A DNA stretch of 64,000 bases from JAISGQ01 sp045604965 (GCA_045604965.1 JAZUPB010000022.1:1-64000); one strand, 5' to 3'; positions 48,818 through 58,404 are shown, numbered from the stretch's first letter. Notes: a model not told the origin generated them from the letters alone. Program-made: numbers and translations.

Positions 48818-49603
48818 TCAGTTTACAGTTCGAATACTTATTTCTCCGGAATACAGAGCATCACAAGTACCGTCATCGTAACGTACGAGCAGTCTGCATT
48901 CATCGTCAATGCCAAGTGCTTCGGCAGAGCGGGAGAATCCTGCATTCATAACATTGATTCGTTTTCCGATAACACAGCTTCGCGCTCTGTACTCATTTAT
49001 GAAACGTGAAGCAGTGATATCTTCCAGAAAATCCATAAAATGATTTATGAAAGAAGCGGCTATTTTATTACGGAGATTTTCCAGTCGAGTTGGAAAAGCG
49101 TATCCTGCAATGCAGGATAGATCATCCGGAAAGCCTTCGTCAGGTGGGTAAATATTTATTCCGACACCGACAATAACACAGGGTCCAAAATCGGGGGAGT
49201 GTACAGTCTCTGTCAATATTCCGCAGATTTTTCTGCCTTTCAGAATAAGGTCATTTACCCATTTTATCTGTACTTCGCTGCATCCGTTTTCTTCGAGAGC
49301 CTTACAGGCAGCGACTGCAGCCGCAGGAGTGATGAGCATAAGCTCATTTTGCTCAAAACTTTTGCATATACGAAGACTCATATACAGTCCTGTATCAAAA
49401 GGTGAGAAAAAACTTCTGCCCAGCCTGCCTTTTCCTGCGGTTTGCGAAAGAGCGATAAGAGCGCAAGTTTCGTTAGATATGTTATCTTTTAGGATATTAT
49501 TTGTTGATGTAACCTGATCACGGCATTGTATTGAAATATGGGAAGCCTTTGCACTGAGTCTGCTTGAAATATCGGCAGCAGACAGTCTGTCTGTTATAAT
49601 CAA
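48818..49603 (-). CDS. birA: Biotin-[acetyl-CoA-carboxylase] ligase
   Basis: A 261-aa biotin protein ligase without the N-terminal DNA-binding domain (monofunctional type). GRLGRSFFSPFDTGLYMS (about 71-88) contains the biotinyl-AMP loop; KWVNDLIL and GVGINIYP are family motifs. The start is a TTG at 49603; GAGG is eight bases before it, and there is no better ATG near. It ends the four-gene minus-strand operon with three zinc-ribbon proteins. Confidence 0.9.
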   Translation of the reverse strand: MIITDRLSAADISSRLSAKASHISIQCRDQVTSTNNILKDNISNETCALIALSQTAGKGRLGRSFFSPFDTGLYMSLRICKSFEQNELMLITPAAAVAACKALEENGCSEVQIKWVNDLILKGRKICGILTETVHSPDFGPCVIVGVGINIYPPDEGFPDDLSCIAGYAFPTRLENLRNKIAASFINHFMDFLEDITASRFINEYRARSCVIGKRINVMNAGFSRSAEALGIDDECRLLVRYDDGTCDALYSGEISIRTVN

Positions 49604-49613
49604 AATAAAGACC

Positions 49614-50234
49614 TCATTTTCTTTTGTAGGTCTGCGACTGACCGTTGGATAAAAGGGTAAAGACTGCAGTGTCTTTTTCTATGCTGAAAGTCATTGTTAT
49701 GGTTTCGCCGTCATCGTAACTGATCTTCAGCAGACTGCCGTCCAGTGTATATGAGCCGCATCGATATGCTTTTTCCGTGCCGTCACTGGCAACAAACATA
49801 GTTATCTGTCCATCAGACTCAAATTCAATGATCACATTGCCATTTGAGTCTTCCGATATCCATTTTCCGCATATGTCAGGCTCAAAACAGGCAGAAGTGA
49901 AAATAAAAGGAATAATCAGTGCCGCTGTCAGCAGAAAAATCAGCAGGGCATAGGCTATGGAGCGGTTCTGCTTGTGGGTGGTTTTTATTTTTAATGCATT
50001 GGCGGCCTTTTCTGTAAAGCTTATAAGAACATTATCAAATGAGCGAAACAGCTTACAGACAGAGTCTCTGATCTTGTCAGTAAATGAAGGGGCAAAAGAT
50101 TGCAATTGTTCGGGTGGAATGTCGCGCAGCGCTTCAGAGGCAACACCTCTGTTGCCGCCGCCCCAGCATTCGCCGCATTTAAGACATTTTTTTGATATGC
50201 TGTCTATCTCTCCGCCACATAATGCACAGCGCAT
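49614..50234 (-). CDS. Zinc-ribbon membrane protein, lipocalin-like DUF5640-type end
   Basis: A 206-aa protein with N-terminal Cys pairs (C3-x2-C6, C17-x2-C20, extra Cys23), a cytosolic segment, one membrane helix (about 94-114) and a beta-rich extracytoplasmic domain (GKWISEDSNGNVIIEFESDGQ and SLLKISYDDGE) that resembles DUF5640. GGGAGG precedes the ATG at normal distance. It lies between another zinc-ribbon gene and birA. Confidence 0.75.
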   Translation of the reverse strand: MRCALCGGEIDSISKKCLKCGECWGGGNRGVASEALRDIPPEQLQSFAPSFTDKIRDSVCKLFRSFDNVLISFTEKAANALKIKTTHKQNRSIAYALLIFLLTAALIIPFIFTSACFEPDICGKWISEDSNGNVIIEFESDGQITMFVASDGTEKAYRCGSYTLDGSLLKISYDDGETITMTFSIEKDTAVFTLLSNGQSQTYKRK

Positions 50235-50252
50235 CAGATCAGCCTCCCGAAT

Positions 50253-51182
50253 TTATTTTCTGTTGAGGGTGATATCGCCCTGAGAACAGCGGAATACGAT
50301 CTGGTTTTTGTTGACTACCTTGGAATAGCCTGCAACCTTTATCTTTTCGCTGGAATAGGGAACCTTGATCGTCAGATTGGTCTTTCCGTCGTTTTCAACA
50401 GTGAAAGAACCTGTGGTCTTTACAGTTACAAAGCCAAGCTTGAAATTAACATCGGCATTTCCGCTGTTGTCAATTGTAATATTTATGGTTTTGACCTTTG
50501 AACCGATAACCTCGATATTAAGGGCGGATATATCGGCAGTCCACTTTCCGACAGATGTCTCACGTACAAGATTGCCTACAGATGTGGTGCTTGCAGTGGG
50601 CTTTGTTGTGGTGGTAGTCTTTTTGGTTGTTGTGGTGGGCTTGTTGAAAATATTCATAGTAGTTGTAGTAGTGGTCGTGGTTGTTGTGGTGGTCGTAGTG
50701 AATGTTGTTGTGTTTGTTTCGGTTACTTCGGAAGAGATTGCATCGGAGTCAGATGCCAGATCTGAATCTGATATATCAGACTCAGAAACCAAAACAGAAG
50801 CAAGAAGATCTTTTGTATATTCGATGGGGTTTTCGCCTCTTATCAGAAGAAGTCCGCAGAATAGAACTGCAATAATGAGCAGAGCAAAAACAAATATGAG
50901 AATAACTCTAAGGATACATCCGGAGGCTTTCTTTCTTTTGGTGTTTTCCACACTTTCGAAATAACCGCTGTAGGTCTCTTCAATATCAGAAGAGTTATGC
51001 TGACCAATATAATCAGGGCCGGTATATCCGATATTGTCCTCAGGGGTGACATCAACTGTAGCAGCTGTCTTTTTTATCAGTTCCTCATCGATGGAACCGT
51101 TTCGTATTTTCTGAGGAGCACCGCATCGGGGACAAAAATGATCACCGTCAAGTATTTCAGCGGAACATTTTGTACAAAACAT
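50253..51182 (-). CDS. Zinc-ribbon membrane protein with Thr-rich stalk
   Basis: A 309-aa protein: zinc ribbon (C3-x2-C6, C17-x2-C20), membrane helix (about 90-113), a Ser/Asp region (SESDISDSDLASDSD) followed by a poly-Thr/Lys stalk (about 155-200), and a C-terminal beta-sandwich-like domain of about 105 residues. GGAG is eight bases before the ATG. The stalk and Ser/Asp repeats resemble those on the anti-sigma and wall proteins of this window. Function unknown. Confidence 0.75.
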   Translation of the reverse strand: MFCTKCSAEILDGDHFCPRCGAPQKIRNGSIDEELIKKTAATVDVTPEDNIGYTGPDYIGQHNSSDIEETYSGYFESVENTKRKKASGCILRVILIFVFALLIIAVLFCGLLLIRGENPIEYTKDLLASVLVSESDISDSDLASDSDAISSEVTETNTTTFTTTTTTTTTTTTTTMNIFNKPTTTTKKTTTTTKPTASTTSVGNLVRETSVGKWTADISALNIEVIGSKVKTINITIDNSGNADVNFKLGFVTVKTTGSFTVENDGKTNLTIKVPYSSEKIKVAGYSKVVNKNQIVFRCSQGDITLNRK

Positions 51183-51194
51183 AATATCACTCCG

Positions 51195-52169
51195 TTAATC
51201 AAGCTTTTCAAATGTATATTTATAAGATGGGGAAGCGCGGTTTGATATCGTCAGGGTTTTATCGGACTTATTGACCGAATACAGGATATCTACTTTGATT
51301 GATTCACCCTGGAAGTTAAGGTCAAGTTTTGCTATACTTTCGCCGTTTTCTTCGGAAAGTTCATAGGAACCGCTGAGAACATAACTGGAGAGCAGTGAAT
51401 CCTGCGGTGTTATTGTCACATTGCCGTTCTTTTCAAACTCCCATATGGTGTCGACCTTTGTGAAGGGTATTCCTGTTATGCCAAAGCGCAAAGGCTCAAT
51501 TTCGCCCTGCCATTTACCCTGGATAAGTGGGGCAGAGCCTTTGCCAGTAAGTGAAATCAGGAGGAAAATAAGAAAAACCATTATTACCGCAGCACCTGCA
51601 ACAGCTATAAGCAGAGGTTTGGGAATATTTTTCCTTTTATTCATCCTGTCAGCTTCGTCTATGGACATTTTTACATAAACATATCCTTCGGGAAGACGTT
51701 CAAGCATTACCTTTGAGCTGTCGTCATAAGACTTGCTTTCACGAAGCTGTGCTTTCATACGATTATATTCGCGAACAGCCGCTGTCTCAACAGCAGAGGA
51801 CTCCTTTATAGCCGCAAAAGTAAGGGTTCTGTCAAGATCTTCCTTGGCTTTTGAGGGCTGCGCAGCAGGTTTTGGTGCAGGAGTTGCAGGCTGCTCAATA
51901 ACGGGCTCATAAACCGGTTCGGGAGCAGGGTTATAAGCAGGTTCAGGCTGTTTCACAGGTTCGGGAACAGGGGGCGTGAAGTTTTCAGTAACATAAGCAG
52001 CCTGAGGAACAGGAGCGGTATATTGGGGTTCTTCGACAGGTGGTGTATTCGGCTTTTTAACCTGTACACGGGGGATATATGGAGAATGCCTTGCAGTCAT
52101 ATCAGCGCCGCACTTAGGACATACAGCTTCGTTTTTATATGTGCGGCGTCCGCATTTGGGACAGATCAT
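51195..52169 (-). CDS. Zinc-ribbon membrane protein with Pro-rich linker and DUF5640-like end
   Basis: A 324-aa protein: zinc ribbon (C3-x2-C6 and CPKCG), a Pro/Ala/Glu/Gln-rich cytosolic linker (about 35-100), a helical stretch, a membrane helix (about 182-205), and a C-terminal beta-rich domain (GKWQGEIEPLRF..., SGSYELSEENGE) similar to that of the gene at 49614. The ATG at 52169 has GGAGGG six bases upstream. It is the first gene of the four-gene operon. Confidence 0.78.
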   Translation of the reverse strand: MICPKCGRRTYKNEAVCPKCGADMTARHSPYIPRVQVKKPNTPPVEEPQYTAPVPQAAYVTENFTPPVPEPVKQPEPAYNPAPEPVYEPVIEQPATPAPKPAAQPSKAKEDLDRTLTFAAIKESSAVETAAVREYNRMKAQLRESKSYDDSSKVMLERLPEGYVYVKMSIDEADRMNKRKNIPKPLLIAVAGAAVIMVFLIFLLISLTGKGSAPLIQGKWQGEIEPLRFGITGIPFTKVDTIWEFEKNGNVTITPQDSLLSSYVLSGSYELSEENGESIAKLDLNFQGESIKVDILYSVNKSDKTLTISNRASPSYKYTFEKLD

Positions 52170-52208
52170 AACATTCCCTCCTTTTATCATTCAGTATGTA
52201 ATAGGTTA

Positions 52209-52237
52209 ATTATATCATATAATTTCCATATTGTGAA
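52209..52237 (-). promoter_or_regulatory. Promoter of the three zinc-ribbon genes and birA
   Basis: On the minus strand TTCACA (52237-52232), 17-bp spacer, TATAAT (52214-52209). Confidence 0.85.
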
Positions 52238-52252
52238 TAATGAAATGAAAAA

Positions 52253-52276
52253 CACCCCGACAAAAATGTCGGGGTG
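52253..52276 (-). terminator. Terminator of the PTS IIC gene
   Basis: CACCCCGACA (52253-52262) pairs with TGTCGGGGTG (52267-52276), followed on the minus strand by TTTTTC. Confidence 0.9.
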
Positions 52277-52285
52277 TGATATCGA

Positions 52286-53362
52286 TTAAGAAGCGAGCTT
52301 CATATCTCCGCTCTTTATAAGGTTGAGCTTACGCATGCCTTCGGAGAAGACAAGTGCAAGCAGGGCAGGGAGGAGAAACTCAAGAAGTGCGATTATTGCA
52401 ATGGTTTCCCAGGTTCCGCGACCATTTGCAAGCATTGTTTCAAAAGTCATTATGGGTCCGACAAGACCGGAGGTTCCCATTCCTGCGCCGGTAGAGTTGC
52501 AGGTGAGCTTGAAGAGACAGGTGCTTACAGGGCCGAGAATGGCGCTTGAAAGAATAGCGGGTAGCCATATGAGGGGGCGACGGATAATATTCTGGATCTG
52601 GATCATAGAAGTTCCGACACCCTGAGCAATAAGACCGCCGGCACGGTTTTCTCTGTAGCTTGCAACACCGAAACCTACCATCTGAGCGCAGCAGCCAACA
52701 ACAGCAGCACCTGCTGCAATGCCGTTAAGTCCGAGAGAAACACCGATAGCAGCGGAGCTTATAGGAAGGGTAAGAGCCATACCCATAAGAACAGAAACTA
52801 CTATACCCATAAGGAGAGGCTGCTGTTCGGTTCCCCAGTTGATAAGGCTGCCGATATATGTCATAAATGAGGAGATCGGCGGACCGAGGAGAAGACCTAC
52901 TGCAGCGCCTGAGGCAATGCCTGCAAAAGGAGTGAGCAAAATATCAAGAGATGTTTTGCCTGCTACAAGATGTGCTATTTCGATGGATGCATATGCAGCA
53001 AGGAAAGCACCGAGAGGCTCTCCGGGACCTCTGAGTATCATTGCGCCGTCAACAAAAAGGGTTCCGTTGAGTATATTGCTGGCGTAAGCGCCGAGCATAC
53101 CTGAAACTGCAGCGACGGAAACAACGAGGGGAGATGACTCTTTGAGTTTTGCAGCAACGCCAACGCCGATTCCTGCACCGGTGATGAACTTTGCAACTGA
53201 TGCAACAGCGATAACAAGTGCGCCGACCTTTGTGCCTGATCCGATAAGAGTTCCTATCTGACTGAGGATGGTACCTGCAATCAGGGTGCAGAAAAGACCG
53301 AGAGCCATTCCAGACAGACCATCAATAAAGAATCTGTTTAATATTCCAAGAATACGCTTCAT
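52286..53362 (-). CDS. PTS_EIIC_2-family sugar permease subunit IIC
   Basis: A 358-aa polytopic membrane protein; Gly-rich helices such as GLSGMALGLFCTLIAGTIL and GIASGAAVGLLLGPPIS, and GCCAQMVGFGVASYRENRAGG are those of the PTS_EIIC_2 group. EIIA and EIIB subunits and any HPr kinase are not adjacent, so it may act alone or as a sensor. The ATG has GGAAAGG six bases upstream. It is transcribed alone. Confidence 0.85.
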   Translation of the reverse strand: MKRILGILNRFFIDGLSGMALGLFCTLIAGTILSQIGTLIGSGTKVGALVIAVASVAKFITGAGIGVGVAAKLKESSPLVVSVAAVSGMLGAYASNILNGTLFVDGAMILRGPGEPLGAFLAAYASIEIAHLVAGKTSLDILLTPFAGIASGAAVGLLLGPPISSFMTYIGSLINWGTEQQPLLMGIVVSVLMGMALTLPISSAAIGVSLGLNGIAAGAAVVGCCAQMVGFGVASYRENRAGGLIAQGVGTSMIQIQNIIRRPLIWLPAILSSAILGPVSTCLFKLTCNSTGAGMGTSGLVGPIMTFETMLANGRGTWETIAIIALLEFLLPALLALVFSEGMRKLNLIKSGDMKLAS

Positions 53363-53480
53363 ATTGACATCCTTTCCGTTTGGTTAGTGTTTACAAATAC
53401 TATAACTTTTTATAGGTTCTTTCGCAATTGTAAAAATAACCTAACTTAATCAACATAAAGCCTGAAATTATAGGGAAGAA

Positions 53481-54374
53481 TCAATCAAGGAGCGGTGACG
53501 GATACTGACCGGAACTGTGAAGCTGCGCAAGCTTTTCCATTACTATTGGTTTATCTTCAGCGTAGGTAACGCCTGTCCAGTCGGAATTGATGATTATAGC
53601 CTTAGCAGAAGTTATACCGTCCTTGACCATCTGATCGATCATAATGGGGAGCGGCAGCTCGCTGGTCAAATTATTATCAGGAAGTTCATTGAAAAACTTA
53701 TCGTAATAAGCCTGAGCGTTGGTAGGGAATAAAGGTGTTATTGCGATAACATTCATTGATGCAGGAGCATCAGGAGAGAGAATATTTTCTGTATCATCTT
53801 TTATAACGCCGTTTGAATCTATTCCAATGGAATGTGTTTCAATAACAGAAAGAAGATCGTTATTTTCTCCTATTTCACAGATGCCTCTTGTAACAGTGCC
53901 AAAGGTAGAAAGTGTATTTGCAAGAGGGAAGCATCCCATTCCAACCTGAGATTCTTCCATATTATCCATAAATTCAGCCATACGGCGGAATGTTTCTTTG
54001 CCGTAGTAATCGTCGGCATTGATAATAAGTGTGGGATAATCGATAAACTGTGAAGCGCACATAAGAGCGTGTGCCGTTCCATAGGGCTTTGTTCTTTCCT
54101 CTGGGGGAGTAAAGAAAGCAGGAAGAGTGTCCGATTCCTGACAGCAGAAAATGACTTCGTGCCTTTCAAAAAGTCTGCTGTATCTCATTTCGAGCAAAGG
54201 AAGCATACTTTGACGTACAACCATAATTATTCTGGTGAATCCGCACTCAAGAGCATCATATATGGAATAATCAAGCAGAGATTCACCGTTTGGACCGAGT
54301 TCAACAAACTGCTTATTTCCGCCGAAACGGGAACCAAGTCCGGCTGCCAATATAAGCAATGCCTTGTTCTTCAT
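53481..54374 (-). CDS. Sugar-phosphate nucleotidyltransferase-like protein
   Basis: A 297-aa protein of the NTP_transferase family. Motif LILAAGLGSRFGGNKQ (about 6-21) is the nucleotide-binding loop and NADDYYG (about 118-124) the metal site. The start at 54374 has GGAGG at good spacing; an ATG 39 bases up has no ribosome site. It could make a nucleotide-activated sugar for surface glycans, as the glycosyltransferase at 41671 would use. Its exact sugar is unknown. Confidence 0.88.
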   Translation of the reverse strand: MKNKALLILAAGLGSRFGGNKQFVELGPNGESLLDYSIYDALECGFTRIIMVVRQSMLPLLEMRYSRLFERHEVIFCCQESDTLPAFFTPPEERTKPYGTAHALMCASQFIDYPTLIINADDYYGKETFRRMAEFMDNMEESQVGMGCFPLANTLSTFGTVTRGICEIGENNDLLSVIETHSIGIDSNGVIKDDTENILSPDAPASMNVIAITPLFPTNAQAYYDKFFNELPDNNLTSELPLPIMIDQMVKDGITSAKAIIINSDWTGVTYAEDKPIVMEKLAQLHSSGQYPSPLLD

Positions 54375-54545
54375 AATATATCTACCTCCATTACAAGGGC
54401 AATTATACAACATATAGTTTTTTTAGTCAACATAACTTTTCAATACAAAATTAACGCTTTGTTATAATTATTAATAAAAAATTCGGTTGTTTTAAAAAGA
54501 AGAAAGATGTATAATTATTCCAATGATAAGTGGGAGATGAGATTC

Positions 54546-55805
54546 TTGAGTAACCCAAAAGTAAAGTTTCTCGTTAATCTTGCGTTTTACGCAACGATAA
54601 TAACTCTGTTTTTCCTGGCATTGCAGCATATACTTCCGCTGCTTATGCCCTTCCTGGTAGCCTTTGTAATAGCTGCAATTGTTCAGCCGTTTACACGCTT
54701 TTTCAATAAACATTTAAAACTGCCGAAAAAGCTCTGTGCAGGACTTTTTATACTGATATTTTACGGCACGATAGGTGTCGGGATTGTTTATCTATGCATA
54801 TGGCTTGTCAGTGAGCTTGTAGGATTTGTAAACGATGTTCCTGCATACCTCAATGAGCTTGCGGTCATAATCGAAGCGTCCTCTCAGGAGGATATTGCTG
54901 ATTTCTTCTCTGTGTTGCCGTCGTGGCTGAGCACTCCTCTTGAGGACTTTGTTGTAAGTCTATCCGAAGATGTGCCCGGTAAACTGACCGAATATGCTGA
55001 GATGATTACAAATCAGATTCAGATTTCAAGCCTTTGGAACGTGGGAACAAACACCATAGGCAGAATCATAAGTATGATTCTTGATATCCCCGGAATTATA
55101 GTTGTAATAGTTGTTACGGTAATTGCGACATTCTTTATAGGGGTTGATTATGATAATCTGACCTCACTTATTACAAGAGCATTTCCAAAAAAAGCAAGGC
55201 CTACTGTTGAAAAGGTAAAGGGATACGCGGCAGATACCGTTCTCGGTCTGCTTAAGACTTATATTCTCCTTATGACTCTTACCTTTGCGGAGCTTGCGTT
55301 GGGTTTTGCTGGAATAAATCTTATCGGAGAATACCTCGGAATAAAGATCGAATATGTTGTACTTCTTGCACTGCTTATTGCCTTTGTTGATATTCTGCCT
55401 GTTCTTGGTGTCGGTGCGGTGCTTATTCCCTGGGCACTTGTTGATTTTATAATCGGTGAGTGGCAGTTGGGCGTTATGCTTCTTGTACTGTATGTGATTA
55501 TTATAATAATCCGTAATTACCTTGAGCCTAAGATTATCGGAACAAAATACGGAATGCATCCCCTTATAACACTTGCGGCAATATATGTAGGCGGTAAGCT
55601 GTTCGGTGTGATCGGAATTTTTGCACTTCCGGTAACAATAATCATTTGCAAGAGGCTGTATGATGTAGGAGCAATAAAAAAACCTTTTGATGATTCTGAT
55701 GATAACGAACCTGACGAAGACGGAAACAGCATGCAGGAAGAAAATAAGGAACAGGAAGCACTGCCTGCAGATGAGCAGGAAACAGTTACTGTTTCAGTAG
55801 AATGA
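54546..55805 (+). CDS. AI-2E family transporter (YtvI/PerM-like)
   Basis: A 419-aa membrane protein with eight helices in the AI-2E arrangement and the characteristic LMPFLVAFVIAAIVQPF and DILPVLGVGAVLIPWAL segments. The C-terminal 55 residues are acidic (DDSDDNEPDEDGN), which is longer than usual. A TTG at 54546 has GGGAG nine bases before it; ATGs at 54507 and 54537 have bad spacing, so the start is not certain. Substrate unknown (AI-2 export, sodium or other). Confidence 0.88.
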   Translation: MSNPKVKFLVNLAFYATIITLFFLALQHILPLLMPFLVAFVIAAIVQPFTRFFNKHLKLPKKLCAGLFILIFYGTIGVGIVYLCIWLVSELVGFVNDVPAYLNELAVIIEASSQEDIADFFSVLPSWLSTPLEDFVVSLSEDVPGKLTEYAEMITNQIQISSLWNVGTNTIGRIISMILDIPGIIVVIVVTVIATFFIGVDYDNLTSLITRAFPKKARPTVEKVKGYAADTVLGLLKTYILLMTLTFAELALGFAGINLIGEYLGIKIEYVVLLALLIAFVDILPVLGVGAVLIPWALVDFIIGEWQLGVMLLVLYVIIIIIRNYLEPKIIGTKYGMHPLITLAAIYVGGKLFGVIGIFALPVTIIICKRLYDVGAIKKPFDDSDDNEPDEDGNSMQEENKEQEALPADEQETVTVSVE

Positions 55806-55810
55806 ATAAT

Positions 55811-55841
55811 AAATCCCCGAGAGTTAATCTCGGGGATTTTG
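55811..55841. terminator. Bidirectional terminator after the AI-2E gene
   Basis: AAATCCCCGAGA (55811-55822) pairs with TCTCGGGGATTT (55828-55839), T-run on each side; convergent genes. Confidence 0.93.
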
Positions 55842-55846
55842 CTGTT

Positions 55847-56977
55847 CTAGTTCTTGAAAACGCCTCTTGAATTGAGTACTGAAGTGCTGTATATAAACAG
55901 AACATCACATCCGGGGCGGATGTCAACAAAATTCTTAATATATGAGGGCGCAATATATCGTGTGTCAGCGACTATAACCTCGCTGTAGCCCTCTAGAAGC
56001 AGAGGAACAATACTGCTTCCGAAGGAATCGCGGAAAACAACAAGCTGTTTTCCGTTCTGCTGAGAAGGATTCTCTATTTTAAGAAGAGCCTTTGCACCGC
56101 CAAGGAAAACATCATAAGGGTCACTGTTGCCAAAATCATTGAGATCATATACAACAGTGGTTTTGCTTTCCTCGTAATCGGTGACTACAGCGGTTTCTGT
56201 TGCCTTGTTTGAGAGGAGAGTTATATCTTCCTTTTCAAGAGGCAGTGCCAGCTGTCCGCTGTAGGTTCCCTTGAAATTCTCAAGAGTTGTTTTGACGTAA
56301 TCAGTTTCGGAAACCTCATATCCCATTTCAGAGAGTATATGATGTGCAGATGGGATAATCTTCGACTGATCCCAATGAGGATCGGTTATATAATAGTCAT
56401 CGCCTTTGAGAAGAGGGAAGATATCAATATATTTGATTTTCTTATTGAGATTATCAGAATATACAGAAAGAAATTCGTTATAATCGTAGTGCAGACGACC
56501 ACTGCTTTCCGCATAGAAATAGTTTTTGTCAGGAATGACACAGTAAAATGCATCACTGCCGCTTTGGGCAAAATACGTGTCATAAAGGTTGTTTACACTT
56601 GATGCTGCGGCGGTTACAGCATCTTTGTTGAGCTGTGAATCGAGCTTGCAGGCAGAGCCGTCAGCGACGTAATAGCCATTGTGATCGCTCTGATTAAGAC
56701 CGTAAAAACGTACGGCGGCGCTTACGCCTCTGAAGCCGTCACGAACGGGGAACTGATCGAGAAAATAATCTTCGAGCCAGGAAAAATACGTAGTAAGAGA
56801 ATAATTCTTGCCGCGTTTTTCGGCAGACTCCTTTTTTTCTGAATATGACTCAAACTGTTCTAGGGGGCGTCTTTCTGAAACTGAAATATCATTGTCTTTC
56901 AGAAAGAGTGAGAACAGGGCAAAAAAGATAATCCAGCAAACAAAGGAGATTGAAATAATAATGTTTTTAGATTTCAT
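55847..56977 (-). CDS. DHHW-family protein (AlgJ/AlgX-like O-acetyltransferase partner)
   Basis: A 376-aa protein with one N-terminal membrane helix (about 6-26) and an extracytoplasmic SGNH-like domain. The motif TDPHWDQ (D-x-H-W) and catalytic-Ser motif FRDSFGSS are those of the DHHW/AlgX group. With the MBOAT gene 12 bases upstream it would transfer an acyl group to a surface polysaccharide or teichoic acid. GGAGG precedes the ATG. Confidence 0.85.
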   Translation of the reverse strand: MKSKNIIISISFVCWIIFFALFSLFLKDNDISVSERRPLEQFESYSEKKESAEKRGKNYSLTTYFSWLEDYFLDQFPVRDGFRGVSAAVRFYGLNQSDHNGYYVADGSACKLDSQLNKDAVTAAASSVNNLYDTYFAQSGSDAFYCVIPDKNYFYAESSGRLHYDYNEFLSVYSDNLNKKIKYIDIFPLLKGDDYYITDPHWDQSKIIPSAHHILSEMGYEVSETDYVKTTLENFKGTYSGQLALPLEKEDITLLSNKATETAVVTDYEESKTTVVYDLNDFGNSDPYDVFLGGAKALLKIENPSQQNGKQLVVFRDSFGSSIVPLLLEGYSEVIVADTRYIAPSYIKNFVDIRPGCDVLFIYSTSVLNSRGVFKN

Positions 56978-56989
56978 TTTATCTCCTCC

Positions 56990-58378
56990 TTAAAATCTGA
57001 AATAAAGGAACGGCGAAAATGAACCGTCAACTATGAATCCTGTGCATACAGCCAGAAGCAGAATAATTATCAGCGGCTGAATAATAACGGATGCCTTCTG
57101 AACAAAGGAATAGCTGTAAAGCTTGCGAACAAGCATCATAGGATAGGGAGTTGCAAGGAATGATGCTGCAATAAGAAGCACGAGAGCGCTTCTCAGATAA
57201 TAGAGTACGGTTGCATCGGCAAATGAAAGACCGGTAAATCCGAACATACCGCCGAGCTGAGAAAATGCAGCAGAAATGCTTTCGGCATTAAAAATAACAA
57301 AGCTTATATTTACAAAGAAGAGTACGTAAATTATTCCGAAAATGCCGGGAATCTTATCGAGCAGTTTTCCGAGAAAGAGCTTTTCGATAAGCAGGAAAAA
57401 GGCGAAGAACAGTCCCCAGACCACAAAGTTCCAGGCAGCTCCGTGCCAGAGGCCTGTAAGAGACCAGACAACAAGAATATTGAAGAACCAGCGGAGCTTT
57501 GAGCATCGGTTTCCGCCGAGAGGGATATATACATAATCGCGGAACCAGGAACCGAGAGATATATGCCAGCGGCGCCAAAATTCGGAAATCGAACGGGAAA
57601 TATACGGATAATTGAAGTTTTCCATAAAGTTGAATCCGAACATTTTGCCAAGCCCGATAGCCATATCACTGTAGCCTGAAAAATCGAAATAGATCTGCAG
57701 CATAAAGCATAACGCGGAAAGCCAGCAGGCAAGAACGGTATCTTTTCCGAACTGAAGTGCAAATGCGGCAACAGTATCTGCAATCAGCACCTTTTTAGAA
57801 AGACCGAGAACGAATCTGCCAACGCCTGCAGAAAACATTTCAAATGAATGCTTTCTGGTTTCAAGCTCCTCAGCAACAGTCTGATAACGTACTATAGGAC
57901 CTGCTATCAGCTGAGGAAACAGTGAAATGTAGGTTGCAAGATAAAAGAAATTTCGCTGTGCCGGTACATCTGCACGGTATACATCCACAATATACGACAT
58001 AATCTGGAAAGTGTAGAAGCTTATGCCGATGGGGAGAACTATATCGAGCAGTTTCGATTCGATGCCTGTAAGTCCTGTGAATGTGGAAATAGCAAAATTT
58101 GCATACTTGAAAAAGCCAAGCAAGCCGAGGAGTATTCCGACAGACAGAATAAGTACAAGCTTTTTGTGCTTTTCAAATTTTTCGATAAGCAGTCCGGCGG
58201 CATATCCGACGATACAGGCTGTAAGCATCAGAATACAGTAAGAAGGCTCACCCCAGAAATAGAAGAGAAAACTGGCGGCGAGAAGAATGTAATTCTTTGC
58301 CTTGAAAGGCACTGCAAAATACAGAAGAATTACAGTGGGCAAAAACCAGTACAGAAATGTTATGCTTGAAAAAAGCAC
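56990..58378 (-). CDS. MBOAT-family membrane O-acyltransferase (AlgI/DltB-like)
   Basis: A 462-aa polytopic protein with the family segments SFYTFQIMSYIVDVYR, QLIAGPIVRY, NFNYPYISRSISEFWRRWHISLG and the catalytic His in LTGLWHGAAWNFVVWG. The start is a GTG at 58378, eight bases after AAGGAGG; the upstream ATG at 58411 would include the ribosome site. The substrate is likely a wall glycan. It is the first gene of the pair with the DHHW protein. Confidence 0.92.
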   Translation of the reverse strand: MLFSSITFLYWFLPTVILLYFAVPFKAKNYILLAASFLFYFWGEPSYCILMLTACIVGYAAGLLIEKFEKHKKLVLILSVGILLGLLGFFKYANFAISTFTGLTGIESKLLDIVLPIGISFYTFQIMSYIVDVYRADVPAQRNFFYLATYISLFPQLIAGPIVRYQTVAEELETRKHSFEMFSAGVGRFVLGLSKKVLIADTVAAFALQFGKDTVLACWLSALCFMLQIYFDFSGYSDMAIGLGKMFGFNFMENFNYPYISRSISEFWRRWHISLGSWFRDYVYIPLGGNRCSKLRWFFNILVVWSLTGLWHGAAWNFVVWGLFFAFFLLIEKLFLGKLLDKIPGIFGIIYVLFFVNISFVIFNAESISAAFSQLGGMFGFTGLSFADATVLYYLRSALVLLIAASFLATPYPMMLVRKLYSYSFVQKASVIIQPLIIILLLAVCTGFIVDGSFSPFLYFRF

Positions 58379-58404
58379 AGCGTTTACCTCCTTGCATAGA
58401 AATA

